From JBCCDY01 sp039030555 (GTDB taxonomy: Bacteria > Bacteroidota > Bacteroidia > Cytophagales > Cyclobacteriaceae): DNA of 64,000 nucleotides. The stretch covers positions 248,001-312,000 of the forward strand of contig JBCCDY010000001.1 in NCBI GenBank assembly GCA_039030555.1, read 5' to 3'. Under the pieces are notes generated by a model. It was not told where the DNA came from. It did not search any database and was given only the letters and a program-made list of their open reading frames with translations. Shown here piece by piece: positions 1 to 8,627 of this stretch. The translations under genes and the position numbers were made by a program. Each line of letters starts with the position of its first letter. The first letter of the stretch is position 1.

Positions 1-2
1 GC

Positions 3-2426
3 TATACGATTCCTGGTGAATACACTGTCACGCTATATGGAAAAGGCTTGAATAGTACAGAAAGGAGTGTATCTAGATCAATCACCGTACGGAACCAACC
101 TGTTCCCGATGTAGAAATAGTTATAAGTAACTCAAGGTGTATAAGCAGCTTAAATAGTTTTAGTGTAATAAATGAAAGTAATAATATCGATTCATATTCT
201 TGGGATTTTAACTCAGATAATATAGAAGATAGCGACTTAGAAAACCCGGAATTTCAATTTTCAAATACCGGCGAATTTAGTATCCGCCTTGATGTAGAAG
301 CCTCTAATGGCTGTCCAAATTTCATAACCGATACCATACAAATATTCGAAGAACCCATCGCAAATTTTTCAATTTCTGGAGCAACAAACTGCACAAACTC
401 CCCAATAACTTTCAATAACGAGTCAGACATTTTCGGAGCAGATGAAATTGTAGAGTACGAATGGGATTTTAATGGAGAAGGGTCAAGTACAGAGGAGAAT
501 ACAAGTTTCATTTTTACGACTCCCGGAATGAAAACTGTAAATCTTACTTCCTCAATTCCAGGCTGTGAATCTTTTTTCTCTCAATCTATAGAGATTCTTT
601 CTGGGCCAGAGGTTTCATTTCTTGCTAACACAATTTGTCTCGGAGAAACCACCATCTTAACCAATAATACAAGCGGTGGAGGAATAACCGGATTTGAATG
701 GGATTTTGGAAATGGAACTCAATCTACACTTGAAAACCCTACAATTACCTATCAATCTCCAGGTACCTTTAATGTAAAGCTTTCAGCAACCAATACCGAT
801 GGCTGCATCACGACCGACTCTTTGCTCGTAATCGTTAATGATGTGCCATCTGTCGATTTTTCTTTTGACTTAGCTTGTGAAAATGCGGATGTTCAGTTTT
901 TTGACGAAACGGAAGTGATCAATTCAAACATAGCTGATAGGCTTTGGACTTTTTCAGAAAATTCGGGCATCGCAAATACACAAACTTCTACTTTGGAAAA
1001 TCCGATTGTCAGATTCAATCAGACTGGTGTGTTTCCTGTGAAACTAGTAACCACATCCTCCTTTGGTTGTATTGACTCTACTTCAATAAGTGTAAACGTA
1101 TTCAACTCCCCGGATATCAATTTTGAGATTGAGAGTTTATGTTTAAATGACTCAACTACATTTATTGATCTGAGTACAATTGAGTCACCCGAGGTAGTTA
1201 CATCAAGGCTTTGGCAGGTTAACGGCTTATCCACTTCTGATTCTACTTTAAGAACACAAATTCAGGGTATCGGAGATTTTGAAGCCTCTTTAACGGTGAG
1301 TTCAAGTAATTTTTGTGTGGTCGACACCACTTTTCAGTTTTCAGTAGCTCCTCTTCCTATTCAGAATTTTATAGTTGATGACAACTGTAATAATGAAGCC
1401 ACAGAATTTATGGACCTCACAACAAGTGCATCTGATCCAGTAATTTCTAGAACCTGGGTTTTAGATGAATTCGGAATATCCAACGATTCAATCGTTGGAT
1501 TACAGTTTCCATCTTCAGGGGATTTCTCCATATCTCTACTTAGCGAAACCGAAAATGGTTGCGTAGAGGACAGCACATTTTCCATCACTGTTTTTGATGC
1601 ACCAGAAGCAGAATTTTCAGCACGAACCTTTACAGGTGGGCAACCTTTTATGATTGACTTTATCAATAATACCAGCAACGCAAACACTTATTTCTGGGAT
1701 TTTGATTTTGAAGGCCAAACAAGTGATGAGTTCGAGCCTAGCTTTACGTTTGAAGATCTTGGAAACTATGTGGTCCAGCTTGTCGCTTTAAACAATGAAA
1801 ATTGCTCGGATACCACATTCAATATTGTTTCCGTGGTTATTCCGATTCTGGAAATGGAATTGGCACTTGCAAACCCTGTTCCCGGAAGTAATGATGAACG
1901 CTTCATCCTAACTTTACGGAATAACGGATCTATATTATTAGATGAAATAGAGGTAACTGTTGAATTAAATAATGGCTTTACTTTTCGTGAGGTAGTAGAA
2001 ACAGAATTATTTCCTGATGGAAGCCTGACGAATATTCCACTTGGTGTAGAGATCCCTAATTCATCGGAGCAAGGAGTAGAATTCATTTGCTTTGAAGTAA
2101 ATGCCCGAAATACGGGTCTTGAAGAAGAAAACACTTTTAATAATAGTCAGTGCATTCCACTGAGCGGATCAACATCCATATTCACTACATTTCCAAATCC
2201 TGCCATAGACCAACTCTCCATTCCGGTTTTGGTAGAAGAAGGAACACAAATCGTTATCACGATCATTAGCGCTTCTGGAGAAATTACACAGGAAGTGTTT
2301 TTCAATGAATTAGAACGAGGTTTACAAAATCTATCCGTTGATATATCCACTTTAAACAATGGAACATATCTAATGCAGGTATCGGATGGTGTTTCCGTAA
2401 GTACTCAAAGGTTCCAGAAGAATTAA
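3..2426 (+). CDS. PKD-repeat surface protein with T9SS sorting domain (5' partial)
   Basis: The open frame runs to the left edge of the window: the codons before the first TTG at 48 still read as the end of a PKD domain (YTIPGEYTVTL), so the true start is outside. Seven PKD-like repeats follow, recognisable by WDF/LWTF/TWVL strands and a final NGC/FGC cysteine about every 85-95 residues. A CARDB-like beta domain lies near residues 600-700, and the last 80 residues (FPNPAIDQLSIPV ... NGTYLMQV) are a type A T9SS sorting domain. Such proteins are exported by Sec and T9SS and anchored on the surface, often as adhesins or gliding factors. The ligand is unknown. Confidence 0.9.
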   Translation, partial: YTIPGEYTVTLYGKGLNSTERSVSRSITVRNQPVPDVEIVISNSRCISSLNSFSVINESNNIDSYSWDFNSDNIEDSDLENPEFQFSNTGEFSIRLDVEASNGCPNFITDTIQIFEEPIANFSISGATNCTNSPITFNNESDIFGADEIVEYEWDFNGEGSSTEENTSFIFTTPGMKTVNLTSSIPGCESFFSQSIEILSGPEVSFLANTICLGETTILTNNTSGGGITGFEWDFGNGTQSTLENPTITYQSPGTFNVKLSATNTDGCITTDSLLVIVNDVPSVDFSFDLACENADVQFFDETEVINSNIADRLWTFSENSGIANTQTSTLENPIVRFNQTGVFPVKLVTTSSFGCIDSTSISVNVFNSPDINFEIESLCLNDSTTFIDLSTIESPEVVTSRLWQVNGLSTSDSTLRTQIQGIGDFEASLTVSSSNFCVVDTTFQFSVAPLPIQNFIVDDNCNNEATEFMDLTTSASDPVISRTWVLDEFGISNDSIVGLQFPSSGDFSISLLSETENGCVEDSTFSITVFDAPEAEFSARTFTGGQPFMIDFINNTSNANTYFWDFDFEGQTSDEFEPSFTFEDLGNYVVQLVALNNENCSDTTFNIVSVVIPILEMELALANPVPGSNDERFILTLRNNGSILLDEIEVTVELNNGFTFREVVETELFPDGSLTNIPLGVEIPNSSEQGVEFICFEVNARNTGLEEENTFNNSQCIPLSGSTSIFTTFPNPAIDQLSIPVLVEEGTQIVITIISASGEITQEVFFNELERGLQNLSVDISTLNNGTYLMQVSDGVSVSTQRFQKN

Positions 2427-2473
2427 TTCCGTAAAGTATTATTTAAAAGTATAAGAACTTTAATCGTTCTTTG

Positions 2474-2481
2474 TATTTTTG
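2474..2481 (+). promoter_or_regulatory. Putative Bacteroidota -7 element before the Lrp gene
   Basis: TATTTTTG matches the Bacteroidota TAnnTTTG consensus and sits 30 nt before the ATG of the Lrp/AsnC gene. No clear TTTG -33 box is seen at the right spacing, so the call is weak. Confidence 0.35.
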
Positions 2482-2511
2482 CACCGAATAATATTTGGCG
2501 AAACCTAAAAG

Positions 2512-2982
2512 ATGGCATCATATAAACTAGACAAAATAGACCGTAAAATTCTTGAAATACTTCAAGCAAACGCAAAAATAACTAATGCAAAGCTCTCTGA
2601 GCAGATAGGACTTTCTCCGGCACCAACACTGGAAAGAGTAAAAAAATTAGAAAACTCCGGGATCATTAAAAGTTACCATGCGAAAATCAATACCAAAGAA
2701 GTTGGTTTGGGAGTGAGCACTTTTGTTCAAGCTTCTTTAAAAGGGCACAATAAAAAAATCATAGAAGGTTTTATTGAGAGTATTAACAAAATTGAAGAAG
2801 TCGTTGAGTGTCATCACGTGACCGGCTCCGGAGATTTCGTGCTCAAAATAGTTACAGAGGATATTGATACATATCAGAAATTAATGCTTGAACAGGTTAG
2901 TGAAATCCCCGAGGTAGATGGACTTCAATCCATGATCATTCTATCTACCTTCAAGGATACGAAAGTAATGCCCATTCCTTAA
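2512..2982 (+). CDS. Lrp/AsnC family transcriptional regulator
   Basis: A 156-residue protein of normal Lrp/AsnC size. Residues 1-60 form the winged helix-turn-helix (LDKIDRKILEILQANAKITNAKLSEQIGLSPAP), and residues 70-145 form the RAM/AsnC ligand-binding domain with the VVECHHVTGSGDFVLKI core. Family members are amino-acid-responsive dimers or octamers. It is followed after 8 nt by a phosphoribosyltransferase and then panB, so the three are probably co-transcribed. The effector cannot be told from sequence. Confidence 0.92.
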   Translation: MASYKLDKIDRKILEILQANAKITNAKLSEQIGLSPAPTLERVKKLENSGIIKSYHAKINTKEVGLGVSTFVQASLKGHNKKIIEGFIESINKIEEVVECHHVTGSGDFVLKIVTEDIDTYQKLMLEQVSEIPEVDGLQSMIILSTFKDTKVMPIP

Positions 2983-2990
2983 TCTACAAG

Positions 2991-3491
2991 ATGAAAGGTA
3001 GCCTGGTTTTAGACGAAGAGACGATCCGAAAAAAAATAAAGCGGATTGCATACGAAATCTTCGAACGTCATTTTGATCAGGAAGAACTGATACTTATTGG
3101 TATATGCGATAAGGGTTACCCGCTAGCAAGAATAATTAAAGAAGAATTGGAGGCTTTATCTCCGATTAAGATAAGACTGGTACAACTTAATATCGATAAG
3201 CTTGACCCTACAAATAGTAAAGTTGAACTCTCGGAAGACGTTAAAAACTTTTCTGATAAGCCCGTAATCCTGGTAGATGATGTTATGAATACTGCTTCTA
3301 CTCTAATGTATAGCCTGAAACCTTTTCTTCACATACCAGTCAGCAAAATAGAAGTCGCAGTTTTAGTAAATAGAAGCCATACAAAGTATCCAATACTTCC
3401 AAGTTATACCGGATACGAGCTTTCTACTACCCTGGAAGAACATATCGACTTTGTTATAAATGATTCCGAACTTAAAGTTTACTTACGATAA
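2991..3491 (+). CDS. PyrR-like phosphoribosyltransferase domain protein
   Basis: A 166-residue type I phosphoribosyltransferase fold. The PRPP-binding loop is visible as VILVDDVMNTASTLM (near residues 91-105), and GICDKGYPLARII (37-50) resembles the first PRPP-contact region. Length and layout are those of the PyrR/uracil phosphoribosyltransferase-like family, but the nucleobase specificity and any RNA-binding attenuation role cannot be assigned. It lies 8 nt after the Lrp gene and 2 nt before panB, which suggests one transcript. Confidence 0.8.
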   Translation: MKGSLVLDEETIRKKIKRIAYEIFERHFDQEELILIGICDKGYPLARIIKEELEALSPIKIRLVQLNIDKLDPTNSKVELSEDVKNFSDKPVILVDDVMNTASTLMYSLKPFLHIPVSKIEVAVLVNRSHTKYPILPSYTGYELSTTLEEHIDFVINDSELKVYLR

Positions 3492-3493
3492 TA

Positions 3494-4315
3494 ATGTCTG
3501 TCCACAGCTCTAAAAATATAAAAATTGTTACCACCCACCAGCTTCAGGAAATGAAGAATAGAGGTGAAAAAATATCCATGTTGACCGCCTATGATTATTC
3601 TATGGCAGGAATTCTTGATGATGCTGGAATAGACGTCATTTTAGTCGGCGACAGTGCCTCAAACGTAATGGCCGGACATGAAACTACCTTACCGATAACT
3701 TTGGATCAAATGATCTACCATGCTACTTCGGTGGTAAAAGCTGTGAAAAGAGCGTTTGTGGTTGTCGATATCCCGTTTGGATCTTATCAGGGAAATTCAT
3801 CTGAAGCTCTTCGCTCTGCTATAAGGATCATGAAAGAGAGTGGGGCGCATGGCGTAAAAGTAGAAGGCGGAAAAGAAATTAAGGAGTCTGTACAGCGGAT
3901 TTTAAGTGCCGGAGTTCCGGTAATGGGACATCTTGGACTTACTCCTCAGTCCATTTATAAATTCGGAACGTACTCTGTGCGTGCAAAGGAAGATGCTGAA
4001 GCCAAACAGCTTATTGAAGACGCGCAGTTGCTTCAGGAATGTGGCTGTTTTGGGATCGTACTGGAAAAAATTCCATCGACTCTGGCCAAAAAAGTAGCAG
4101 AGACTGTCGATATTCCTATCATTGGCATTGGTGCAGGGCCGGACGTTGACGGACAGGTTTTAGTAGTTCACGATATGCTAGGAATTACTAAAGAGTTCAA
4201 GCCGAGATTTCTACGGCAATACGCTGACCTCCAAACGACCATATCGGATGCTGTAAAGAATTACATCAGCGACATAAAAGCGAGAGATTTTCCGAATGAA
4301 AAAGAGGCTTATTAA
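3494..4315 (+). CDS. panB: 3-methyl-2-oxobutanoate hydroxymethyltransferase
   Basis: PanB transfers a hydroxymethyl group from 5,10-methylene-THF to alpha-ketoisovalerate, giving ketopantoate, the first committed step of pantothenate and CoA synthesis. The 273-residue length is typical. Visible signatures are the TIM-barrel metal site segment ILVGDSASNVMAGHETTLP, the VVVDIPFGSYQ strand, KVEGG, and the GIGAGPDVDGQVLVVHDMLG stretch. The first 20 residues are a short, poorly conserved tail. The stop is 2 nt from the stop of the convergent MGMT-like gene. Confidence 0.97.
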   Translation: MSVHSSKNIKIVTTHQLQEMKNRGEKISMLTAYDYSMAGILDDAGIDVILVGDSASNVMAGHETTLPITLDQMIYHATSVVKAVKRAFVVVDIPFGSYQGNSSEALRSAIRIMKESGAHGVKVEGGKEIKESVQRILSAGVPVMGHLGLTPQSIYKFGTYSVRAKEDAEAKQLIEDAQLLQECGCFGIVLEKIPSTLAKKVAETVDIPIIGIGAGPDVDGQVLVVHDMLGITKEFKPRFLRQYADLQTTISDAVKNYISDIKARDFPNEKEAY

Positions 4316-4317
4316 AG

Positions 4318-4743
4318 CTATTGATCTTTCTCTTCCTCTTGCTTCTTCCTGATAAACTCCGTTCCAAAAGAAAGCTTCTGAGCAAGATTAGACTGAGGGT
4401 CGATCGCTCTCCAAAACGGAGCTATTGCTTCCTCACCTTCTCCCTGAGTTAATCGTTCGTAATTGGATTCCGCAACAACCCTCAAATAAATTCCTGTGGT
4501 AACCGGACAGGTGTATTCAGCATTATGATCCAAGGCTAAGTCATTTCTTATGGTTTTAAGGTCAACAACATGTCCACTTGGAATATTTCTAATGTATTCT
4601 TCAAATACTTTAGGGCTTGCGATCAGCATTTGGCTATGCGCAGGAATATCAGCTAAGTCCTTCTCCACAGTTTTAACCTGAGGGTTTTTAGAACTCTCAA
4701 ACTTTTCTAACCAGGTTTTCTTCTTTGAAGCCATAATCATCAA
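4318..4743 (-). CDS. MGMT-like (alkyltransferase-fold) protein
   Basis: A 141-residue protein resembling the DNA-binding domain of O6-alkylguanine alkyltransferases: residues 50-65 (IPSGHVVDLKTIRNDL) correspond to the helix-turn-helix, and the active-site PCHRV region is replaced by TCPVTTGIYLRV (near 78-89). A cysteine is kept but the following His-Arg is not, so classical alkyl transfer is uncertain. The C-terminus (PFWRAIDP, GTEFIRKKQEEE) matches a Bacteroidota subgroup usually labelled MGMT family. A start at the third Met (MASKKK) is equally possible. Confidence 0.7.
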   Translation of the reverse strand: MMIMASKKKTWLEKFESSKNPQVKTVEKDLADIPAHSQMLIASPKVFEEYIRNIPSGHVVDLKTIRNDLALDHNAEYTCPVTTGIYLRVVAESNYERLTQGEGEEAIAPFWRAIDPQSNLAQKLSFGTEFIRKKQEEEKDQ

Positions 4744-4796
4744 TAAAAATAGTTGCCAGACCTAATTAGCCCAGCAACTGAATTTAACAAATATCT

Positions 4797-5750
4797 CTAC
4801 TCAACTGAATATCGAAGGATAGTCTTCAGTTGGTCTACTAGAGTAACGTTCGGATCATCAAGGTAGATTTCATGGTGGGATCCCTCGATTGATAAGTCAT
4901 TATCCTTAACAAAGTCCATTAACTTCTCTATAGTAGGCGCTTCTGCCTCATAAGAACCTACATGCATAATTTGAACGGCTTCTCCGGCTGGTAAAGTTTC
5001 TATCTTTAATTGATCTATTCTGAACGAATCGGAAAGAGGAGACTTCGCGTTTACCATATTTTTTTCGCTTACCGAGTCAGGAATCGGCAATAAAAGTTTC
5101 CAAAACCACTCCTCTCTGGGAACCTCTTCAAATGGCAATTCAGATTCTACCCACCAAAATGCCTCCAAAGGACGTAATACAAATTGATCTTCTTCTTCAG
5201 TATTTTGAGATTTTATATGGTGAAATACCTCATAAAGTGTTTGAATACTTTTTAAAAACAATTCAGACTCTGGTGAAGATTGGCCTTCAATACTCAATAT
5301 ATTCATCTTCGGAGTCTCCAAAATAGTAGGAGTTTCATGAGCCACATAGTAGCTTTCATCTATTTCAGAAATAACTGCCTCTGGTGAAACAAAATGATCC
5401 ATAAACCGAATTTCTTCTGTGGTATTCATAAAAGGAATAAATCTGACGTCGTTCTCTACCTTAGTGGCGGCATTTGTTGCATAGTCTAAAGATTTCCATT
5501 CTACGAGGTCTAAAACCAAGCGATCTTCTTTTACAGACGAAAGCGATTTCCAGCTCACAAAACCAGGGTATTCGCTGATAAGCTTTCGGACAGAAGTCTT
5601 TATGTTTTCGAAGTTTTCAACAGATTCTGTTTTGATCTTGTAAAGAACAACCTCTAAAACCGTTTGGGATGTTTTGTCCAAATTTTTCCCCTGAGCTGAT
5701 AAAGTTTGTGTTTCCATAAGAATTAAAATAAGTGTGATTAATTGTTTCAT
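4797..5750 (-). CDS. Secreted ABM-domain / GyrI-like domain fusion protein
   Basis: A 317-residue protein. Residues 1-20 look like a signal peptide ending in LSA-Q. Residues 30-120 resemble an antibiotic biosynthesis monooxygenase (ABM) ferredoxin-like domain (PGFVSWKSL, DLVEWKSLDYA, RFIPFMNTTEEI). Residues 148-315 match the GyrI-like small-molecule-binding fold (LEAFWWVE, MHVGSYEAEAPTIEKLMDFV, HHEIYLDDPN). ABM and GyrI-like domains are usually separate cytosolic proteins; the fusion and predicted export are unusual. The gene follows a YafY/WYL regulator behind a TGACA-N6-TGTCA palindrome, so it is probably that regulator's target. The ligand is unknown. Confidence 0.75.
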   Translation of the reverse strand: MKQLITLILILMETQTLSAQGKNLDKTSQTVLEVVLYKIKTESVENFENIKTSVRKLISEYPGFVSWKSLSSVKEDRLVLDLVEWKSLDYATNAATKVENDVRFIPFMNTTEEIRFMDHFVSPEAVISEIDESYYVAHETPTILETPKMNILSIEGQSSPESELFLKSIQTLYEVFHHIKSQNTEEEDQFVLRPLEAFWWVESELPFEEVPREEWFWKLLLPIPDSVSEKNMVNAKSPLSDSFRIDQLKIETLPAGEAVQIMHVGSYEAEAPTIEKLMDFVKDNDLSIEGSHHEIYLDDPNVTLVDQLKTILRYSVE

Positions 5751-5779
5751 CTTTTTATGACAAAAGAAAAATCACCTTA

Positions 5780-5795
5780 TGACAACCCTATGTCA
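5780..5795 (-). promoter_or_regulatory. Inverted repeat TGACA-N6-TGTCA, candidate YafY operator
   Basis: A perfect 5-bp inverted repeat with 6-nt spacer lies in the 52-nt gap between the YafY/WYL regulator gene and the downstream ABM/GyrI gene. A further TGACA half-site is at 5757-5761. Its position just upstream of the start fits an operator or activator site; the assignment to YafY is inference. Confidence 0.5.
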
Positions 5796-5802
5796 GTAGT
5801 GT

Positions 5803-6762
5803 TTACGAATCCGTTAAATAGTGTTTAGCCAGCTCTTTTGATAAGGAAATTGTTTTGTCTCTTAATTCTTCTGGCAAAACAATTTTAACATCCGCCCCAA
5901 ACATTAAAAGCCACCTTGCAAAATATTCAAGGTTGGGAACTGAAAACCTCATTTCCACATAATCCTCACCTTCCAATTCATCAATAAAACCACTGTAATA
6001 TTTATGATCTCCTACATGTCTGTAAGCTTCTTTCGTGAACCTTACTATAGCCGGCTTGACGTCATTTCCCATCATCCATTCGTCGAGATAAGTCTTATAT
6101 GATGGATGAACTTCAGGATCAAAATACTCAGAATGTGTTTTGAGTTTAGCGATCCGATCTGTTCTAAAATCTCTTATTCCTTCTCTTAGTCGACAGTACG
6201 CAATCAAGTGCCAGTTCCTGCTGTAATAGACAAGTCCTAATGGCTCCGCCGACCTTGAAGTATGATTACCGCTATAGTTAGAAAAGTATTCAAACTCTAT
6301 CACTTTTCGCTCCGCTAAGGCTTCCTGGATATCTTTTAAAAAATGGTTTTGAAAATTACCTCTAACTTCAGAAGGGAGCGAAAGAACTTTAATTTGATCC
6401 TCTAAAGATTCTAAGTAATCTTTTTCTGAATCTTTAAGTACCGCTTTTAATTTTAACAAGGCACTCTGAAAATTTTCAAGAATAGAATGGTCTGTTTTCT
6501 TTTCGACCAGTTTTGAAGCTAGCATAATTGCCCCTGCTTCCTCTCTGGTGAACATAATTGGAGGTAAGTAGTACTCCTTCGGTAAAAAGTAGCCAATTCC
6601 CGCTTCGGCCCCAATCGGAACACCAGCCTCTTCCAGAGATCGAATATCTCTATAAACTGTTCTTAGTGAAATCTCATAACGATCTGCAATCTCCTGGGCT
6701 TTAACCACTCGTTTAGATTGCAGTATTAAGAGGATTGAAGTAAGCCGATCAAGGCGGTTCAA
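5803..6762 (-). CDS. YafY-type WYL-domain transcriptional regulator
   Basis: A 319-residue protein of the usual YafY length. Residues 1-60 are an HTH_11-type winged helix (RLTSILLILQSKRVVKAQEIADRYEISLRTVYRDIRSLEEAG). Residues 140-220 form the WYL domain, here with PLGLVYYSRNWHLIAYCRLR, and residues 235-315 the WCX dimerisation region. WYL regulators sense ligands, often nucleic acids or small molecules. The start lies 3 nt after the dehalogenase stop, so it is translated in the same operon as the nitrilase and dehalogenase. Confidence 0.93.
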   Translation of the reverse strand: MNRLDRLTSILLILQSKRVVKAQEIADRYEISLRTVYRDIRSLEEAGVPIGAEAGIGYFLPKEYYLPPIMFTREEAGAIMLASKLVEKKTDHSILENFQSALLKLKAVLKDSEKDYLESLEDQIKVLSLPSEVRGNFQNHFLKDIQEALAERKVIEFEYFSNYSGNHTSRSAEPLGLVYYSRNWHLIAYCRLREGIRDFRTDRIAKLKTHSEYFDPEVHPSYKTYLDEWMMGNDVKPAIVRFTKEAYRHVGDHKYYSGFIDELEGEDYVEMRFSVPNLEYFARWLLMFGADVKIVLPEELRDKTISLSKELAKHYLTDS

Positions 6763-6765
6763 AGC

Positions 6766-7656
6766 TTAAGGATTTTCTATAATAAACTTTTCAATTCTTT
6801 CGGATATCTCCTCGCCCGCATCTTCTTGTAAAAAATGTCCCGCTTTTCGGATCATTTCCTTAGGCTGATTTTTTGTAGTTGGAATTAGCTCCTTGAAAAA
6901 CTTAGCTGCAGGTCTCATGATCGGATCTTTATCGGAAAATAGTACTAAAGCTGGCTTAGTCCAGGTAGAAAGTGTTTTACGAGCTTGCTTGAGGCGTTCC
7001 ACTCCGTCATCTGTGGGTTTAAGGGGCACAAGTTTTGGAAAAGCACGAGTTCCGGCCTTATATTTTGAAGAAGGAAAAGGAGCATTATAAGCCCTTAAAA
7101 CTTCATCGGTAAAAGAATCTTTTCTGTAAGATCCCATTTTGACGACTTTCCCAATCGGAAAGGTAGGATGATAACGGGCATATAATTTCCAAAGCTTAAA
7201 AACAAAGGGCATTTTCTCTTCCCCTACCGGTAAAGCCGTGTTCATGATCACTACACGTTTAAACCAGTCTGGATATTCTCCCAATGCTCCCAGGCCTAAA
7301 AATCCTCCCCAATCCTGAACAACTAAAGTTATATCCTTCAGTTTAAGTTGTTCTATAAACTTGATCAACACTCCAAAATGAAGTTCATAGGTATAATCCT
7401 TTACTTTTGAAGGTTTATCCGATCGTCCGAAACCTGGGAAATCCAGGCAAATAAATCTGTAGTTTTTAGATAGCGTTGGAATGAACTTTCTATACAGATA
7501 GCTCCACGTTGGCTCTCCATGTAGCGCCAAAATTACCTCACCTTCCCCCTCATCTACGTAATGAATTCTCATATCGTCTATCACAACGTATTTCGGTTCG
7601 TATGGAAAGTCTAAAAGATTTTCAAACCGTTCTTCAGGTGTCCTAAGTATCTTCAT
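6766..7656 (-). CDS. Haloalkane dehalogenase (HLD-I type alpha/beta hydrolase)
   Basis: A 296-residue alpha/beta hydrolase. The nucleophile elbow VVQDWGGFLGL places Asp115, as in haloalkane dehalogenases, followed by halide-binding Trp116. HGEPTWSYLYR (46-56) carries the oxyanion/halide-contact Glu48. Asp244 (SDKDPIM) and His274 (AGHFLQED) complete the triad of the DhlA-like subfamily I. These enzymes hydrolyse carbon-halogen bonds to alcohols in the cytoplasm. The ATG shares one base with the stop of the upstream nitrilase (TAATG), so the two are translationally coupled. Substrate is unknown. Confidence 0.88.
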   Translation of the reverse strand: MKILRTPEERFENLLDFPYEPKYVVIDDMRIHYVDEGEGEVILALHGEPTWSYLYRKFIPTLSKNYRFICLDFPGFGRSDKPSKVKDYTYELHFGVLIKFIEQLKLKDITLVVQDWGGFLGLGALGEYPDWFKRVVIMNTALPVGEEKMPFVFKLWKLYARYHPTFPIGKVVKMGSYRKDSFTDEVLRAYNAPFPSSKYKAGTRAFPKLVPLKPTDDGVERLKQARKTLSTWTKPALVLFSDKDPIMRPAAKFFKELIPTTKNQPKEMIRKAGHFLQEDAGEEISERIEKFIIENP

Positions 7657-8591
7657 TATGCCAGTCTTTTTTTATTAACGTCCAGTTGAAAAACGTCCGC
7701 TCTTTGATAATGTCCCGTCGTATCTAAAGTCATTCTCTCTTTAAATACATCATCTGTATCTTCAATTTCATAAGTGATGATACCCATTTTTTCAAATTGA
7801 GGTTCAAGAAGGTATTTTCCATTAGGTGCAATGATGCAGCTGCCGCCCTTTAGTATCATTTCTTCAGGTTTGTTTTTCAGGCTTTCAACCAACTCCAGTT
7901 CTTGAGGTAAATCTTTAACCTGAAGAATTAGTCCTACGGCGATAACATAACATCTTCCTTCAAATGCATAATGCCTGCTGCATACCTGGTGCATTTCATG
8001 AACCGTTGGCCAAACAGCGACGTGAATATGTTCCCCGGAGTTGTGCATGGTCTGACGTGCCAGAGGCATCCAATGTTCCCAACAAATCAATCCTGAAAGC
8101 TTGCCAAAGGAAGTCTCAACAGATTTGAGGCCCGCACCATCGCCTGTGCCATAAAGTAGCTTTTCAGTATACGTAGGCATTAATTTTCTATGGTGGTTTA
8201 GTATTTCACCATCTGGCCCAAAAGTCAATAATGAATTAAAAACCGTTCCGTTTGCAGGTCCCTCATCTACCCTTTCGTTAACTCCGATAACTAACGTTAA
8301 TCCATGCTCTTTAGCTTTTTTAGCTATCGCATTGGTTTCCTTTCCGGGAACAGTAATGGAGCTTTTATGAAATTTTGAAAAAACTTCTTTGGAAGGCTCG
8401 TGATCCCATCTGGCATAATCGACACAGTAGTCGAGCCAGGCTGGATAGCCAGAAAACCAAGACTCCCCAAAGACGGCAAGCTCAGCTTTTTGTTTACCAC
8501 ATTCATCAAGTAAATGGAGGACTTTCTCCAGTGTTTTGGGGGCATTCAGAAAAACGGCTTTTTCCTGAACAATCGCTACTCTTACACTCAT
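7656..8591 (-). CDS. Nitrilase-family carbon-nitrogen hydrolase
   Basis: A 311-residue nitrilase-superfamily protein. The catalytic triad is visible: Glu43 (FGESWFSGYPAW), Lys136 (HHRKLMPTYTEKLLYG) and Cys170 (GLICWEHWMPLARQ). The Cys-Trp-Glu-His-Trp-Met context and length match branch 1 true nitrilases, which convert nitriles to carboxylic acids and ammonia, rather than amidases or ureidopropionases. It is the first gene of a tight operon with a haloalkane dehalogenase and YafY regulator. The natural substrate cannot be inferred. Confidence 0.9.
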   Translation of the reverse strand: MSVRVAIVQEKAVFLNAPKTLEKVLHLLDECGKQKAELAVFGESWFSGYPAWLDYCVDYARWDHEPSKEVFSKFHKSSITVPGKETNAIAKKAKEHGLTLVIGVNERVDEGPANGTVFNSLLTFGPDGEILNHHRKLMPTYTEKLLYGTGDGAGLKSVETSFGKLSGLICWEHWMPLARQTMHNSGEHIHVAVWPTVHEMHQVCSRHYAFEGRCYVIAVGLILQVKDLPQELELVESLKNKPEEMILKGGSCIIAPNGKYLLEPQFEKMGIITYEIEDTDDVFKERMTLDTTGHYQRADVFQLDVNKKRLA

Positions 8592-8627
8592 TGTACTGGT
8601 TTCTCAATGAGTGTAAGATAGCATTTT

